Assembly (NCBI GenBank): GCA_910580195.1
Contig: CAJTWA010000002.1
Span: 104,947 to 168,946, forward strand
Length of the DNA: 64,000 nucleotides
Source: an uncultured Lachnospiraceae bacterium
GTDB taxonomy: Bacteria > Bacillota > Clostridia > Lachnospirales > Lachnospiraceae
Direction of reading: 5' to 3'
Position numbers and translations under genes: made by a program. Positions 1-7,615 of this stretch are shown one piece after another; position 1 is the stretch's first letter; each line of letters starts with the position of its first letter. The notes beneath the pieces were generated by a model. The model saw nothing but the letters and a program-made list of their open reading frames with translations. It made no database searches and was not told where the DNA came from.

Positions 1-2
1 CC

Positions 3-428
3 CAGTACCAACGGTTCTTGGAATTGGCTGGGCACGAACCCGGCTATTTCGAAGGCCATGCCGTAATGAGCAAAAATCTGTTCCAAGCCTTAGAAACCGT
101 TGCAAACCGGCATGGCCTGAAATACAATGCCATGTCCTTTGAAGGCAGCAGCACGTTCCATGGCAAGCCCATTTACATCTGCCCCATGAAATCTATGGAA
201 CCGGGCTACGACCCATACGCGGCATTAAAAAATGGGGTGCTCTCCGCACCGGAAGGGATTCCTGCCGTATTTGTAGGGCATCCCGGGTATCTGGATGATT
301 TTCTCTTAAGCAACAGCACGCTCACTGCCAACCGCACCAAGGAAGTTACCATGTTCTGCGATCCCGGCATCCAGCAGTGGTTGGAAAAGCAGGGCGTAGA
401 ACTGGTTTCTTACGATGATATCGCATAA
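3..428 (+). CDS. ChbG/YdjC-family carbohydrate deacetylase, 3' part
   Basis: This is the C-terminal part of a ChbG/YdjC-type deacetylase. The family removes acetyl groups from N-acetylated sugars such as chitobiose or its phosphate in the cytoplasm. The frame is open to the left edge, so the TTG at 18 is probably not the true start. The visible part (about 142 residues) carries the family's C-terminal block HPGYLDDFLL followed by S-x(6)-R-x-x-E, and ends in a short helix-rich tail (VELVSYDDIA). The catalytic N-terminal metal-binding half lies outside the window. It precedes a decayed GH1 6-phospho-beta-glucosidase by 93 nt, the arrangement expected in a PTS-linked beta-diglucoside or chitobiose operon. 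Family assignment is good; the exact substrate is not visible. Confidence 0.8.
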   Translation, partial: QYQRFLELAGHEPGYFEGHAVMSKNLFQALETVANRHGLKYNAMSFEGSSTFHGKPIYICPMKSMEPGYDPYAALKNGVLSAPEGIPAVFVGHPGYLDDFLLSNSTLTANRTKEVTMFCDPGIQQWLEKQGVELVSYDDIA

Positions 429-521
429 GGGCAGGGAACATTTTTTGCCATTGGCCTTGTAATCAATTTACCATTTTACAGCCTTAAAAATTTAGGGATA
501 CTAGAAAGGAGAACCAGCAAT

Positions 522-812
522 ATGGGTACATTTAAAAACAATTTTCTCTGGGGCGGGGCATGTGCCGCCAACCAATTTGAAGGCGCTTGGGATTTAGACG
601 GCAAAGGCGGCAGCATCTCAGACCACTGTACCAGCGGCTGGGGCTGGCAGATTGACCCGCAGGGGCTGCGCTAGACCTAAACGAAATTTATGGGCGCTGC
701 CAGATCCCCATTATGGTAGTAGAAAACGGCTTAGGCGCTTACGGCAAAAATCCGAGGATGGGAAAATCCATGACAGTTACCGGATAGACTACCTCTGGCA
801 GCACCGGGAGAT
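522..812 (+). pseudogene. GH1 6-phospho-beta-glucosidase, internally deleted remnant
   Basis: ATG 522 follows a good ribosome-binding site (AGAAAGGAGAA at 503-513) and reads the GH1 N-terminus MGTFKNNFLWGGACAANQ and onward to DHCTSG. It then jumps at about 640 straight to the C-terminal block WGWQIDPQGLR, which in full GH1 enzymes lies more than 300 residues further on. After LR the frame hits TAG (672-674). The C-terminal family sequence continues in a second frame (LNEIYGR, then IMVVENGLGAYGK, containing the catalytic nucleophile motif ENG) and, after another shift near 750, in a third frame (EDGKIHDSYRIDYLWQH). Homology ends near 812. One large in-frame-looking deletion plus two frameshifts and loss of the C-terminal tail make it nonfunctional. 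It would have hydrolysed PTS-imported phosphorylated beta-glucosides. Confidence 0.9.
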
Positions 813-816
813 TGGC

Positions 817-1251
817 TTACCCCCGTTTCCGCCCCTCTAACTTCTGGTTCATCCGCTCCGCCTCCCGGTACTCCAGCCAAGACGACAGGATGCCTACCGT
901 AAGGTATACGAACGCAATTGCCGCAACCATCCCCAAAACCTGTTCCCAGTTCCCGAAGGAAAACCACTCAAACCAAAAACCGCAAAGCAAAACAACTGCG
1001 TTCACATACAGATAATACCCCACAATCCGGGCCAGCATGGACTTCTTGGACACTTCCTGCCCGCCGTCCACAGGCAGCACGAGGCTGCCCAAGGTGCAGA
1101 TTCCGGAAAGCCCCAAGATCTGCCACAGAATTTTTACCTGCAGCCTTTCTTCCCATCCATAAAACGCGGAAATGAATACTGCCGCCACAAATAAAATCCC
1201 CGTGGTAATTTTTACATACAGCGACATCATGGCATACAGCCGTTTCCTCAT
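817..1251 (-). CDS. DUF3021-type four-helix membrane protein
   Basis: This is a 144-residue protein with about four hydrophobic segments and a short charged C-terminal tail (EYREAERMNQKLEGRKRG). Size, membrane layout and position directly behind a stand-alone LytTR DNA-binding protein match DUF3021 proteins, which are usually paired with such regulators and are thought to restrain or modulate them. ATG 1251 has a strong site (GAGGAGGGATTTTGG). It starts 13 nt after the upstream LytTR gene ends, so the pair is translated from one message. Its 3' end abuts the GH1 remnant in convergent orientation. Function beyond the pair relationship is not established. Confidence 0.75.
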   Translation of the reverse strand: MRKRLYAMMSLYVKITTGILFVAAVFISAFYGWEERLQVKILWQILGLSGICTLGSLVLPVDGGQEVSKKSMLARIVGYYLYVNAVVLLCGFWFEWFSFGNWEQVLGMVAAIAFVYLTVGILSSWLEYREAERMNQKLEGRKRG

Positions 1252-1264
1252 CCAAAATCCCTCC

Positions 1265-1702
1265 TCACACGCCCAGTTTTTCTTTTAGCAGGGACGCATA
1301 TTGCCTAGAAATGATGACCCTTTCCCCATTTTCCAGCAAAGCCTCATAGCGTCCCCCAAAGGCAGGGGCAAGCCTTTTGATTTTATTCAGGTTCAGGATG
1401 GAGGACTTGGACACACGGATGAAATCCCGGGCCGGCAGCTCCTCCAAAAGTTCATAAAGTTTGCTTTTCACCTGATAAACTTCCGATTTGCAGTAGGCAA
1501 AGACCTTCTGGTCTACCGATTCAAAATAAAACACGTCCTCCGGCTCCAGAAAAAACATTCCGCTCCCCTGATAGGCCGTAAGTTTCGCGCCGCCTTGCCG
1601 GAACTGGTTGATAAGCCTTACCATGTCTTCCGTCAGGGCGCTGCACTTGATGATGATTTCCTCTTCTTCCTCTGGGGTTATATCTAAAATTGTTACTTTC
1701 AT
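1265..1702 (-). CDS. LytTR-domain DNA-binding regulator
   Basis: This 145-residue protein has a short N-terminal segment and a LytTR domain from about residue 45 to the end (FFLEPEDVFYFESVDQKVFAY, then DFIRVSKSSILNLNKIK and VIISRQYASLLKEKL). It has no receiver domain, so it belongs to the stand-alone LytTR class. It should bind direct repeats upstream of target promoters. Its partner is the DUF3021 membrane protein encoded immediately downstream. ATG 1702 follows AGAGGAACATC. The gene lies 60 nt behind the AlbA-type regulator and could be the tail of the ABC operon that starts at 5338, or have its own promoter. Confidence 0.85.
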   Translation of the reverse strand: MKVTILDITPEEEEEIIIKCSALTEDMVRLINQFRQGGAKLTAYQGSGMFFLEPEDVFYFESVDQKVFAYCKSEVYQVKSKLYELLEELPARDFIRVSKSSILNLNKIKRLAPAFGGRYEALLENGERVIISRQYASLLKEKLGV

Positions 1703-1762
1703 GATGTTCCTCTAGGCGTATGCCTGAAATATGCACTGGCTAGGCAAGGTATCTTGGCAGGC

Positions 1763-3445
1763 TTAACCTATGACTTTCCATTTGCCGGAACGGCTGCTCC
1801 CAACACGCACAATTTTTCCAATTCTCTGCAGCTCTACCGTCATACGCTTAACTGTCCGAAGGGATAAGCCGGTTCTCTGGCTCATTTGTTTTTGGGTAAT
1901 TGCCCCATCTTCCCGGATGAAAGAAACTAACTTTTCCTCATCTGCCAGTAACTTTCTTAATACCATATTAGGCTCTCTTTCCATGCCATCTGCCCTTACG
2001 TTAGCAAAACCTTCTTTGGTGCCATTCCCAATGGCTTTTTTAGTGCCATCCTTGCCATTAATACTTGCCCTTTTAGTGCCATCCACAACATTAATATTGG
2101 CTTTTTTAGTGCCATCTTTACCATTAACAATAGCTTTTTTGGTGCCATCCTTCCTGCTAAAACTGTCAACTTTGGTGCCATTGGTGCCAATCCGCTTCCC
2201 TGTTTCGCCAATTATCTCTGCCTTTGCAGAAGCCTGAGGCCCAATTACCCCATAAAGGTCTACTTCCATTTCCCTCCGGAAAAGATTAATCCTGAAATCA
2301 CTTCCCAAATCCAGCAATTCAGGCTCCCGGAGCCCATATTCCTTTGCTTCTTCAAATATTTTCGGAATACCAGTCCCCCATGCCTCCACCATGTTCATAT
2401 ATGCGAAAATTTTTGCTATGGCACTATTCCGGATCTTAGATATTCCCAATTTCATTTTTTCAACAGTCAAATCCTTATCCAACATCCCCGGCGAAGTTAT
2501 TTCCAGACGGTCGTCAAATAATGCTACTTGTACTTTTCCTGGGCAAAGATAGGAGCGATGGCATACAGCATTTGTAATCATCTCACGGATAGAACGGATT
2601 GGAAGTTCATAAATATCTTGGCGGGCTAAGCCCTCAATACGTGAACCAAGGTTAATATGTTCCAGCACAAAGTTATATGCTGACTCTACCTCCTCATCAA
2701 TACATCCCGAAAACTCCTTCCTTGTAATGAAAATATTGCGTGTTTTCCCCTTAAAAACCGCACACTGAACCACAGCATCTGGATATTCCCCTAACTCGCC
2801 GTCCAAAAGCTGATATCCATTTGTTGCATAATATTTTCCCTTTTCTTCATGGACAGCCTTAAAGGAAACCAACTGCCTAATCCCAATTTGCTTTAGAGAT
2901 TTTTTCATTTCCTCATCTGCACACAAATTTAATGCATGTTGGTATAACCGTTTGCAGAGCCCCTCCATCTCCATTTCTGACAGCTCACGTCCTATCGGTT
3001 CTGAATCAAAACTGCGGTTTCTGGCATACAATGCCATTTCCTGAATCTGGTATATTGCTGCTTTCCTCGTTGTGCCAGACACACGCAGATAAACCCCATC
3101 AATCATCCCTTGGCTCTTAATGCAATACGGCCGCTGCATCCCAGCAGGCACATCTGCCACAATAATATATTTGCCATGGAATTCCTGTATTTCTATGTTT
3201 GGGGTAATTTTAGGCTCACAGCTATCATAGATTGCATTTGTAATGGCATCCATTTTCTGGAAAACCTCCTCTTTTCCAAAGCCGCGGATATTCCATGTAT
3301 TATTTTCTACCCCAAATACCAGACGCCCTCCGTTTGCATTTGCAAAAGCAACAACTGTGCGCATATAATTTTCACTTTTAGCCGGGATATCTTCTTTATA
3401 TTCAATTTCGCTCTTTTCCCCTGTTAAAATTTCTTCCACCGTCAT
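1763..3445 (-). CDS. Schlafen AlbA_2-type ATP-binding transcriptional regulator with repeat linker
   Basis: This 560-residue protein belongs to the family with an N-terminal AlbA_2 (Schlafen-like) domain (about 1-130; EYKEDIP, AFANANGGRLVFGV, GVYLRVSGTTRKA). A GHKL-like module follows (about 270-380; IREMITNAVCHRSY, then GTGIPKIFEEAKEYG), and a C-terminal winged helix (about 495-560; ITQKQMSQRTGLSLRTVKRM). Between the last two, residues about 415-485 are a run of imperfect DGTKKAxxNxK repeats. These are not a normal part of the family and look like an expanded linker. ATG 3445 follows AAGGAGTAATTT, right after the stop of the ABC permease, which suggests one operon. Members are usually annotated as putative transcriptional regulators; the target here is unknown. 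Confidence 0.8.
   Translation of the reverse strand: MTVEEILTGEKSEIEYKEDIPAKSENYMRTVVAFANANGGRLVFGVENNTWNIRGFGKEEVFQKMDAITNAIYDSCEPKITPNIEIQEFHGKYIIVADVPAGMQRPYCIKSQGMIDGVYLRVSGTTRKAAIYQIQEMALYARNRSFDSEPIGRELSEMEMEGLCKRLYQHALNLCADEEMKKSLKQIGIRQLVSFKAVHEEKGKYYATNGYQLLDGELGEYPDAVVQCAVFKGKTRNIFITRKEFSGCIDEEVESAYNFVLEHINLGSRIEGLARQDIYELPIRSIREMITNAVCHRSYLCPGKVQVALFDDRLEITSPGMLDKDLTVEKMKLGISKIRNSAIAKIFAYMNMVEAWGTGIPKIFEEAKEYGLREPELLDLGSDFRINLFRREMEVDLYGVIGPQASAKAEIIGETGKRIGTNGTKVDSFSRKDGTKKAIVNGKDGTKKANINVVDGTKRASINGKDGTKKAIGNGTKEGFANVRADGMEREPNMVLRKLLADEEKLVSFIREDGAITQKQMSQRTGLSLRTVKRMTVELQRIGKIVRVGSSRSGKWKVIG
2005..2185 (-). repeat. In-frame DGTKKA tandem repeat region
   Basis: On the plus strand the motif TTTTTTAGTGCCATC and close variants recur about every 33 bases. 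In the minus-strand gene this encodes successive DGTKKA-(I/N)-x-N-x-(K/V) units, with GTK also appearing at both edges. The phase keeps the reading frame. It is an in-frame expansion between the GHKL-like module and the winged helix of the AlbA-type regulator. Confidence 0.8.
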
Positions 3446-3458
3446 AAATTACTCCTTA

Positions 3459-4376
3459 TCAGCGGTCGCTAACCTCTCTTTTTCCCTGCACCAGCACAAC
3501 CAATATCAATGCTATTATACCACACCCTGCCAAAAATAGCGCCTGAAAAGAAGGATTTACCATCTTCCCCCCTAGTTCCACCTGAATCCCCATATATTCC
3601 TGATACCCCAAAACCACTTCCTCCGGCGTCCCGGCAAATGCGGTTTCCAATGCCTGCCCACAGCAGGCCACCCGCATAAGGGAGGCGCCATGGAGCACCG
3701 GAAGGTATTTCAGGGCCGTGGCGACCCCTTCCGGGAGGTTTCCCATCGGGAGGTAAATCGCCCCTACAAAGCCCACCAGCGTCCCAATGACTGTCCCAAA
3801 TCCAGACCATGCGCTGCTGCTTTTTACAAATATGGCAAAGAGGTACATCATGGCTGCAAACACCCCTACATTCAGCACAACCAGCAGCAAAATTTCCCCA
3901 AGCGCTGCAAGGCTTAAGAGCTCCCCGCCTGTAGCTGCAATATAGCAAAGGGCCGCCCCCAAAGTCAGCACGCACATAAAAACCCCAACCAGCATAGCCG
4001 AGGCCACATAGGAAAAGGCAACCAGCCCCCGGCTAACCGGCGCAGAATACAGGCTTGCCAGCTTCCCATCGGAGCTGTCCGCTACCCGGTTCCCTACCAC
4101 AGTCAAAGTCACTGTCACCGCATTGACAATCAGGATTCCTGCCAGCGTCCAGTATTGGACCAGTTCCTTTGCATGGGCTTCGTCCAGCGCAAGGTCCCGG
4201 ACGCCGCCGTATTCCTCCAGCAGGGATACCACATGCTCCTCATTCATATCCCCAAGGAACACTCCCATCAGCATCAGCACAATCAGCATGGAAAGCAGGG
4301 AGAAAAACACCGCGCCTTTGTCCCGCAGGAACACCAAACAATTCCGTTTTGTTAAATAATAAAATTTTTTCACCAT
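3459..4376 (-). CDS. ABC-2 type transporter permease
   Basis: This 305-residue permease has an N-terminal hydrophobic helix after a basic start (MVKKFYYLTKRNCLVFLRDKG), a long extracytoplasmic loop (about 45-85) and five further membrane segments, the usual layout of ABC-2 exporter permeases. It forms the membrane half of an exporter with the ATPase encoded 47 nt upstream. It is followed within 14 nt by the AlbA-type regulator. The segment VGNRVADSSDGKLASLYSAP is the cytoplasmic coupling region expected in this family. The substrate (drug, peptide or lipid) cannot be read from sequence. Confidence 0.85.
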   Translation of the reverse strand: MVKKFYYLTKRNCLVFLRDKGAVFFSLLSMLIVLMLMGVFLGDMNEEHVVSLLEEYGGVRDLALDEAHAKELVQYWTLAGILIVNAVTVTLTVVGNRVADSSDGKLASLYSAPVSRGLVAFSYVASAMLVGVFMCVLTLGAALCYIAATGGELLSLAALGEILLLVVLNVGVFAAMMYLFAIFVKSSSAWSGFGTVIGTLVGFVGAIYLPMGNLPEGVATALKYLPVLHGASLMRVACCGQALETAFAGTPEEVVLGYQEYMGIQVELGGKMVNPSFQALFLAGCGIIALILVVLVQGKREVSDR

Positions 4377-4423
4377 TTTTGCCCATCCCTTCCGTTTTAC
4401 CTAAGTACAAACCATGCGCTTCT

Positions 4424-5338
4424 TTACCCTATGGATTCTGTCACATTCAGGAACACGTCATCCATGGTCCCTTGGATGACTTCAAACCCTTCGATGCCCT
4501 CCTGCAACCCCTCCACCAGCGGAAGGGCGGCAAGGGTGTGCCTAATCTGCACAAGCACCCTGTCCTCCCGGATGGAATATTTCAAGCCCCGGGCAGCAAG
4601 CATTTCTAATATTTCCTGTTGGCGTCCCTGCTTCGGTATCAGGAACAGTTTATCTTTCGCATATTTTTCCTTTAAAGAAAAGGGCGTCCCATACTCTACG
4701 AAATGCCCATGGTCTATGATCCCGATATGGTCTGCCTTTGCAGCCTCTTCCATATAGTGGGTGGTAAGGAACACCGTCATGCCTAATTCCTGCTGCAGCC
4801 TGTGCACGGTTTCCCACACGTTTTTCCGGGTGGCCGGGTCAAGGCCTGTGGTCGGCTCATCCAGAAACAGGATATCGGGGGTGTGCATCAGCGCCCGCGC
4901 AATCTCGCACCTCCTTTTCTGCCCGCCGGACAGCTTGCCAAATGGGCGTTTCAGCACGTCCCCCAGCCCTAAAAGTTCCGCCACGCGGGCAAGGCTTTTC
5001 TTTAATTTTGTCCCGTCACTTTCATAAAGGCTGCCCCGAACCAGCAGGTTTTCCCGGACGGACAGCAGGTTGTCCAGACAGTTATTTTGGTACACGACGC
5101 CGATATGGCGCTTGATTTCCTCATTTTCCTTCCCAAGCGCAAGCCCCTCAATCCATACGTCCCCGCCGGTGGGCTCCTGCAAGGTGCAGAGCATGTTGAT
5201 GGTGGTGGATTTCCCTGCGCCGTTAATCCCCAGGAACCCAAAGAGTTCCCCCTTTTCTACGGAAAAGCTGATGTCGTCTACTGCTTTCACTTCTTTGTAA
5301 TATTTTTTCAGATGCTTTACGGTAATTGCCGTTTCCAT
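4424..5338 (-). CDS. ABC exporter ATP-binding protein
   Basis: This ATPase of about 304 residues has Walker A GINGAGKST, a Q-loop (VVYQNN), signature LSGGQKRR, Walker B ILFLDEPTTGLDP and an H-loop (LTTHYMEEA). A C-terminal extension of the DrrA/CcmA kind follows (EYGTPFSLKEKY onward). I choose ATG 5338 (METAITVKHLKKYY) because AAGGGAGG sits 6 nt before it; the frame is open further upstream but that part has no family character. It energises the ABC-2 permease encoded next. The operon then continues with an AlbA-type regulator and perhaps the LytTR-DUF3021 pair. Confidence 0.92.
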   Translation of the reverse strand: METAITVKHLKKYYKEVKAVDDISFSVEKGELFGFLGINGAGKSTTINMLCTLQEPTGGDVWIEGLALGKENEEIKRHIGVVYQNNCLDNLLSVRENLLVRGSLYESDGTKLKKSLARVAELLGLGDVLKRPFGKLSGGQKRRCEIARALMHTPDILFLDEPTTGLDPATRKNVWETVHRLQQELGMTVFLTTHYMEEAAKADHIGIIDHGHFVEYGTPFSLKEKYAKDKLFLIPKQGRQQEILEMLAARGLKYSIREDRVLVQIRHTLAALPLVEGLQEGIEGFEVIQGTMDDVFLNVTESIG

Positions 5339-5406
5339 ACGCGGCCTCCCTTCTGTTTCCAATGACGTAACATATCCCGCTGGGCATACATTGCAGACAA
5401 ATTTCG

Positions 5407-5427
5407 CTGTTAATGTTACTTTAACAG
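5407..5427 (-). promoter_or_regulatory. Dyad CTGTTAA-N7-TTAACAG upstream of ABC operon
   Basis: A perfect 7-bp inverted repeat with a 7-bp spacer lies 70-90 nt upstream of the ATPase start. Its size and position suit a dimeric regulator. The cognate protein is unknown; candidates in the same operon are the LytTR and AlbA-type proteins. It could also be a weak hairpin in the leader. Confidence 0.4.
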
Positions 5428-5599
5428 AAGGGTTCTGGAATACAAGGGGAATGAGGGTGAAATGCAAAAAGGGCAGGGCAACCTGCAAATAGGCAATGTA
5501 ACCTGCTAAGAAACATAACTTCTTTGGCAAATCCTTTTTTGGTATCCCCAAATTAGCATACACGGAACTTTTCGTAATCTATACTTTAGTAAACTATAA

Positions 5600-5628
5600 T
5601 TGACTAAAATATCATAGTGCAGTATAAT
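5600..5628 (+). promoter_or_regulatory. Sigma-A promoter of the AAA ATPase gene
   Basis: TTGACT (5600-5605), 17-nt spacer and TATAAT (5623-5628) make a near-consensus promoter. The -35 is overlapped by an inverted repeat TTTAGT (5585-5590) / ACTAAA (5603-5608), a possible operator. Transcription should start near 5635, which rules out the in-frame ATG at 5617 and supports ATG 5743. Confidence 0.75.
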
Positions 5629-5742
5629 ATGGAAAAATATAACCATGCCAACAACTATGAAACATGCCTAGGTACATGCTACATCGCCCTATGCCACCAT
5701 GCAAAGCCTATGGCATCCCCAATACAGAACGGAGGTAAGAAG

Positions 5743-7164
5743 ATGTTCATTGGAAGGGAACGAGAATTGTCTGCCCTAAACCGGCTTTACGCATCCGGCA
5801 AATTTGAATTTGCCGTCATTTACGGCCGCCGCAGAGTTGGAAAAACCGCGCTTATCAGCCAATTTATCAGGGATAAGAAAGCAATCTATTTTATGGGGGT
5901 GGAAAGCAACGCCAAGCAGAATCTGGAGAATTTCAGCAAAAATATTTTGGAGTCCGGGACAGGGCTTTTGGCTGCAACATCTTTTTTGTCTTTTCAGGCT
6001 GCACTAGAATATGTATTCCAATTGTCCGAAAAAGAACGTTTGGTTTTGGCAATTGACGAATACCCTTACGTTGCCCGTTCCTCCGAAAGCCTTGCATCTA
6101 CCCTTCAGCTTTTAATTGACAGGAAAAAAGACTGCTCTAAGTTAATGCTGATTCTCTGCGGTTCCTCTATGTCTTATATGGAAGACCATGTACTGGCCTA
6201 TAAGGCGCCGCTTTATGGCAGGCGGACAGCGCAGATGAAGCTGCTGCCCTTCGATTTTGCAGATACCTGCCGGTATTTTAAAAATTTCTCCGATACAGAC
6301 AAAGCCCTGATTTATGGCATTGTAGGCGGGACACCTCAGTATTTGCTGCAAATGGACGATAGCTTAAGCATCGCAGATAACCTGAAACATACCTTCCTGA
6401 ACCCAACCTCCTCCCTTTTTGAAGAACCGGAAAACCTGCTGAAGCAAGAAGTGCGGGAGCCTGCTCTTTACAATGCCATAATTACAGCCGTTGCAGGCGG
6501 CGCTTCACGCATGGCCGAAATTTCTTCCAAAGTCGGGGAAACCACCAGCGTCTGCGCCTCCTACTTGAAAAACTTAATGGCGCTCGGGTTAATCCAAAAA
6601 GAATCGCCTTATGGGGAAAAGCCTTCCCGGAAATCTATTTATTCCATTTCCGATAATATGTTCCGTTTTTGGTACCGGTTTGTACCAGAAAACAATTCCA
6701 TCATAGCCCGCGGGGCTGCTGATTTGGCCTATCAGCGAATTGCACCCCATCTGCCGGATTATATGGGAAAAGTATTTGAAGAGATTTGCAGGCAATACCT
6801 TTGGGCGCTGCTGTTAAGAGGCAAATCCCCGGTGGATTTCAGGGAACTTGGCCGTTGGTGGGGGACTGACCCCTCTTCCCGCAGCCAAGCAGAAATTGAT
6901 ATCATGGGGGAACAGGACAAGGATTCTGCCCTTTTTTGCGAATGTAAATGGACGAATGAAAACGTAGATGCCAAGGTTTTGGAAAAACTGGTAAGCCGGG
7001 GCAAATTGTTCCATTACCGCGATACCCATTTTTACCTGTTTGCAAAATGCGGCTTTACAAAGGGCTGCATAGAAAAAGCAGAGGATTCCGGCAATGTAAC
7101 CCTTGCCTCATACTGCGATATTTTGGAGCTGCTGCTTTCCGGCAGCAGCCCGGCCCCCGCATAA
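5743..7164 (+). CDS. AAA ATPase with DUF234-type C-terminal domain
   Basis: This 473-residue P-loop ATPase has Walker A YGRRRVGKT (about residues 27-35) and Walker B LVLAIDEYPYV (about 100-110). A winged-helix-like region lies around 250-310 (MAEISSKVGETTSVCASYLKNLMALGLI). The C-terminal domain reads EIDIMGEQDKDSALFCECKW, a PD-(D/E)xK-like arrangement typical of DUF234. ATG 5743 has GGAGG at 5731-5735 and fits the mapped promoter. Such proteins are common in archaea and anaerobic bacteria and their role is unclear; nuclease-like activity of the C-terminus is inference. It is a single-gene unit. Confidence 0.85.
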   Translation: MFIGRERELSALNRLYASGKFEFAVIYGRRRVGKTALISQFIRDKKAIYFMGVESNAKQNLENFSKNILESGTGLLAATSFLSFQAALEYVFQLSEKERLVLAIDEYPYVARSSESLASTLQLLIDRKKDCSKLMLILCGSSMSYMEDHVLAYKAPLYGRRTAQMKLLPFDFADTCRYFKNFSDTDKALIYGIVGGTPQYLLQMDDSLSIADNLKHTFLNPTSSLFEEPENLLKQEVREPALYNAIITAVAGGASRMAEISSKVGETTSVCASYLKNLMALGLIQKESPYGEKPSRKSIYSISDNMFRFWYRFVPENNSIIARGAADLAYQRIAPHLPDYMGKVFEEICRQYLWALLLRGKSPVDFRELGRWWGTDPSSRSQAEIDIMGEQDKDSALFCECKWTNENVDAKVLEKLVSRGKLFHYRDTHFYLFAKCGFTKGCIEKAEDSGNVTLASYCDILELLLSGSSPAPA

Positions 7165-7173
7165 ATTTTATAC

Positions 7174-7202
7174 TTGTTATTAAGATGGCTTTGTGGTAGA
7201 AT
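7174..7202 (+). promoter_or_regulatory. Promoter of the LRR-protein leader
   Basis: TTGTTA (7174-7179), 17-nt spacer, TAGAAT (7197-7202). It starts only 10 nt after the ATPase gene ends and predicts a transcript from about 7209, giving the LRR gene a 5' leader of roughly 400 nt. Confidence 0.6.
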
Positions 7203-7208
7203 ATGGTT

Positions 7209-7560
7209 GAGAATATCAGGAACAGATAAAGGTGTACCACCCTGCACTATTCGCAGTAGCGCAGGGCAAAGGTTGGTATCTAGGCTACCACACAATGCAG
7301 AACAAGTCTGCGATACACACCGATTATTATAAGCGATATTTGCTTGATTGACAATATGGAAGTGTATTTTTGCAGGATAAGTGATGCAATCCTTGAAATA
7401 AAGCAGCAAGGTGTCAGGTGTGGAACGCATACCGGCACCTTGTTCTTGGTTTCTCACAAGGATATTCCAAGCGGGCAGGCGCTTCCTGCCTTTTGGGGTA
7501 TTCTGGGTGGGAAATCGGAGTTGATAAGCAGGCTGCGGTTTTATTAGGCCTGCTTTTTTC
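7209..7560 (+). ncRNA. Structured 5' leader of LRR gene, class not recognised
   Basis: The leader can fold into a multibranched element. GGTGTA at about 7230 can pair with TACAC/ACACC at about 7312-7320. Inside lie hairpins CCCTGC...GCAGGG, GGTA...TACC and GCAGA...TCTGC. Downstream come GGCAGG-cgctt-CCTGCC and then an intrinsic terminator at 7526-7559. A compact multi-stem domain followed by a terminator before the start codon is the layout of a transcription-attenuating riboswitch or protein-binding leader. I could not match it to c-di-GMP-I/II, cobalamin, THF, ZTP or SAM consensus sequences from memory. No protein of useful length with a ribosome-binding site was seen in it. Confidence 0.5.
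7526..7559 (+). terminator. Leader (attenuator) terminator before LRR gene
   Basis: AAGCAGGC (7526-7533) pairs perfectly with GCCTGCTT (7548-7555) across a 14-nt loop, and a T run continues to 7559. It stands 57 nt before the start codon of the LRR gene in the same orientation, so read-through must be conditional or partial. Confidence 0.75.
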
Positions 7561-7615
7561 TTTGGTTTTCTGTGGAACAAATTATTTTTTCTACAAAGAA
7601 AGCGAGGGAAAAGAA

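Noticed and set aside
5617..5742. N-terminal extension of the AAA ATPase
   Set aside because: It would begin inside the -10 region of the promoter; GGAGG precedes ATG 5743.
7209..7420. c-di-GMP riboswitch upstream of the adhesin
   Set aside because: The GGCAAA-like piece near 7264 is short and the GEMM core and tetraloop-receptor sequences I know are absent. Listed as unassigned leader instead.
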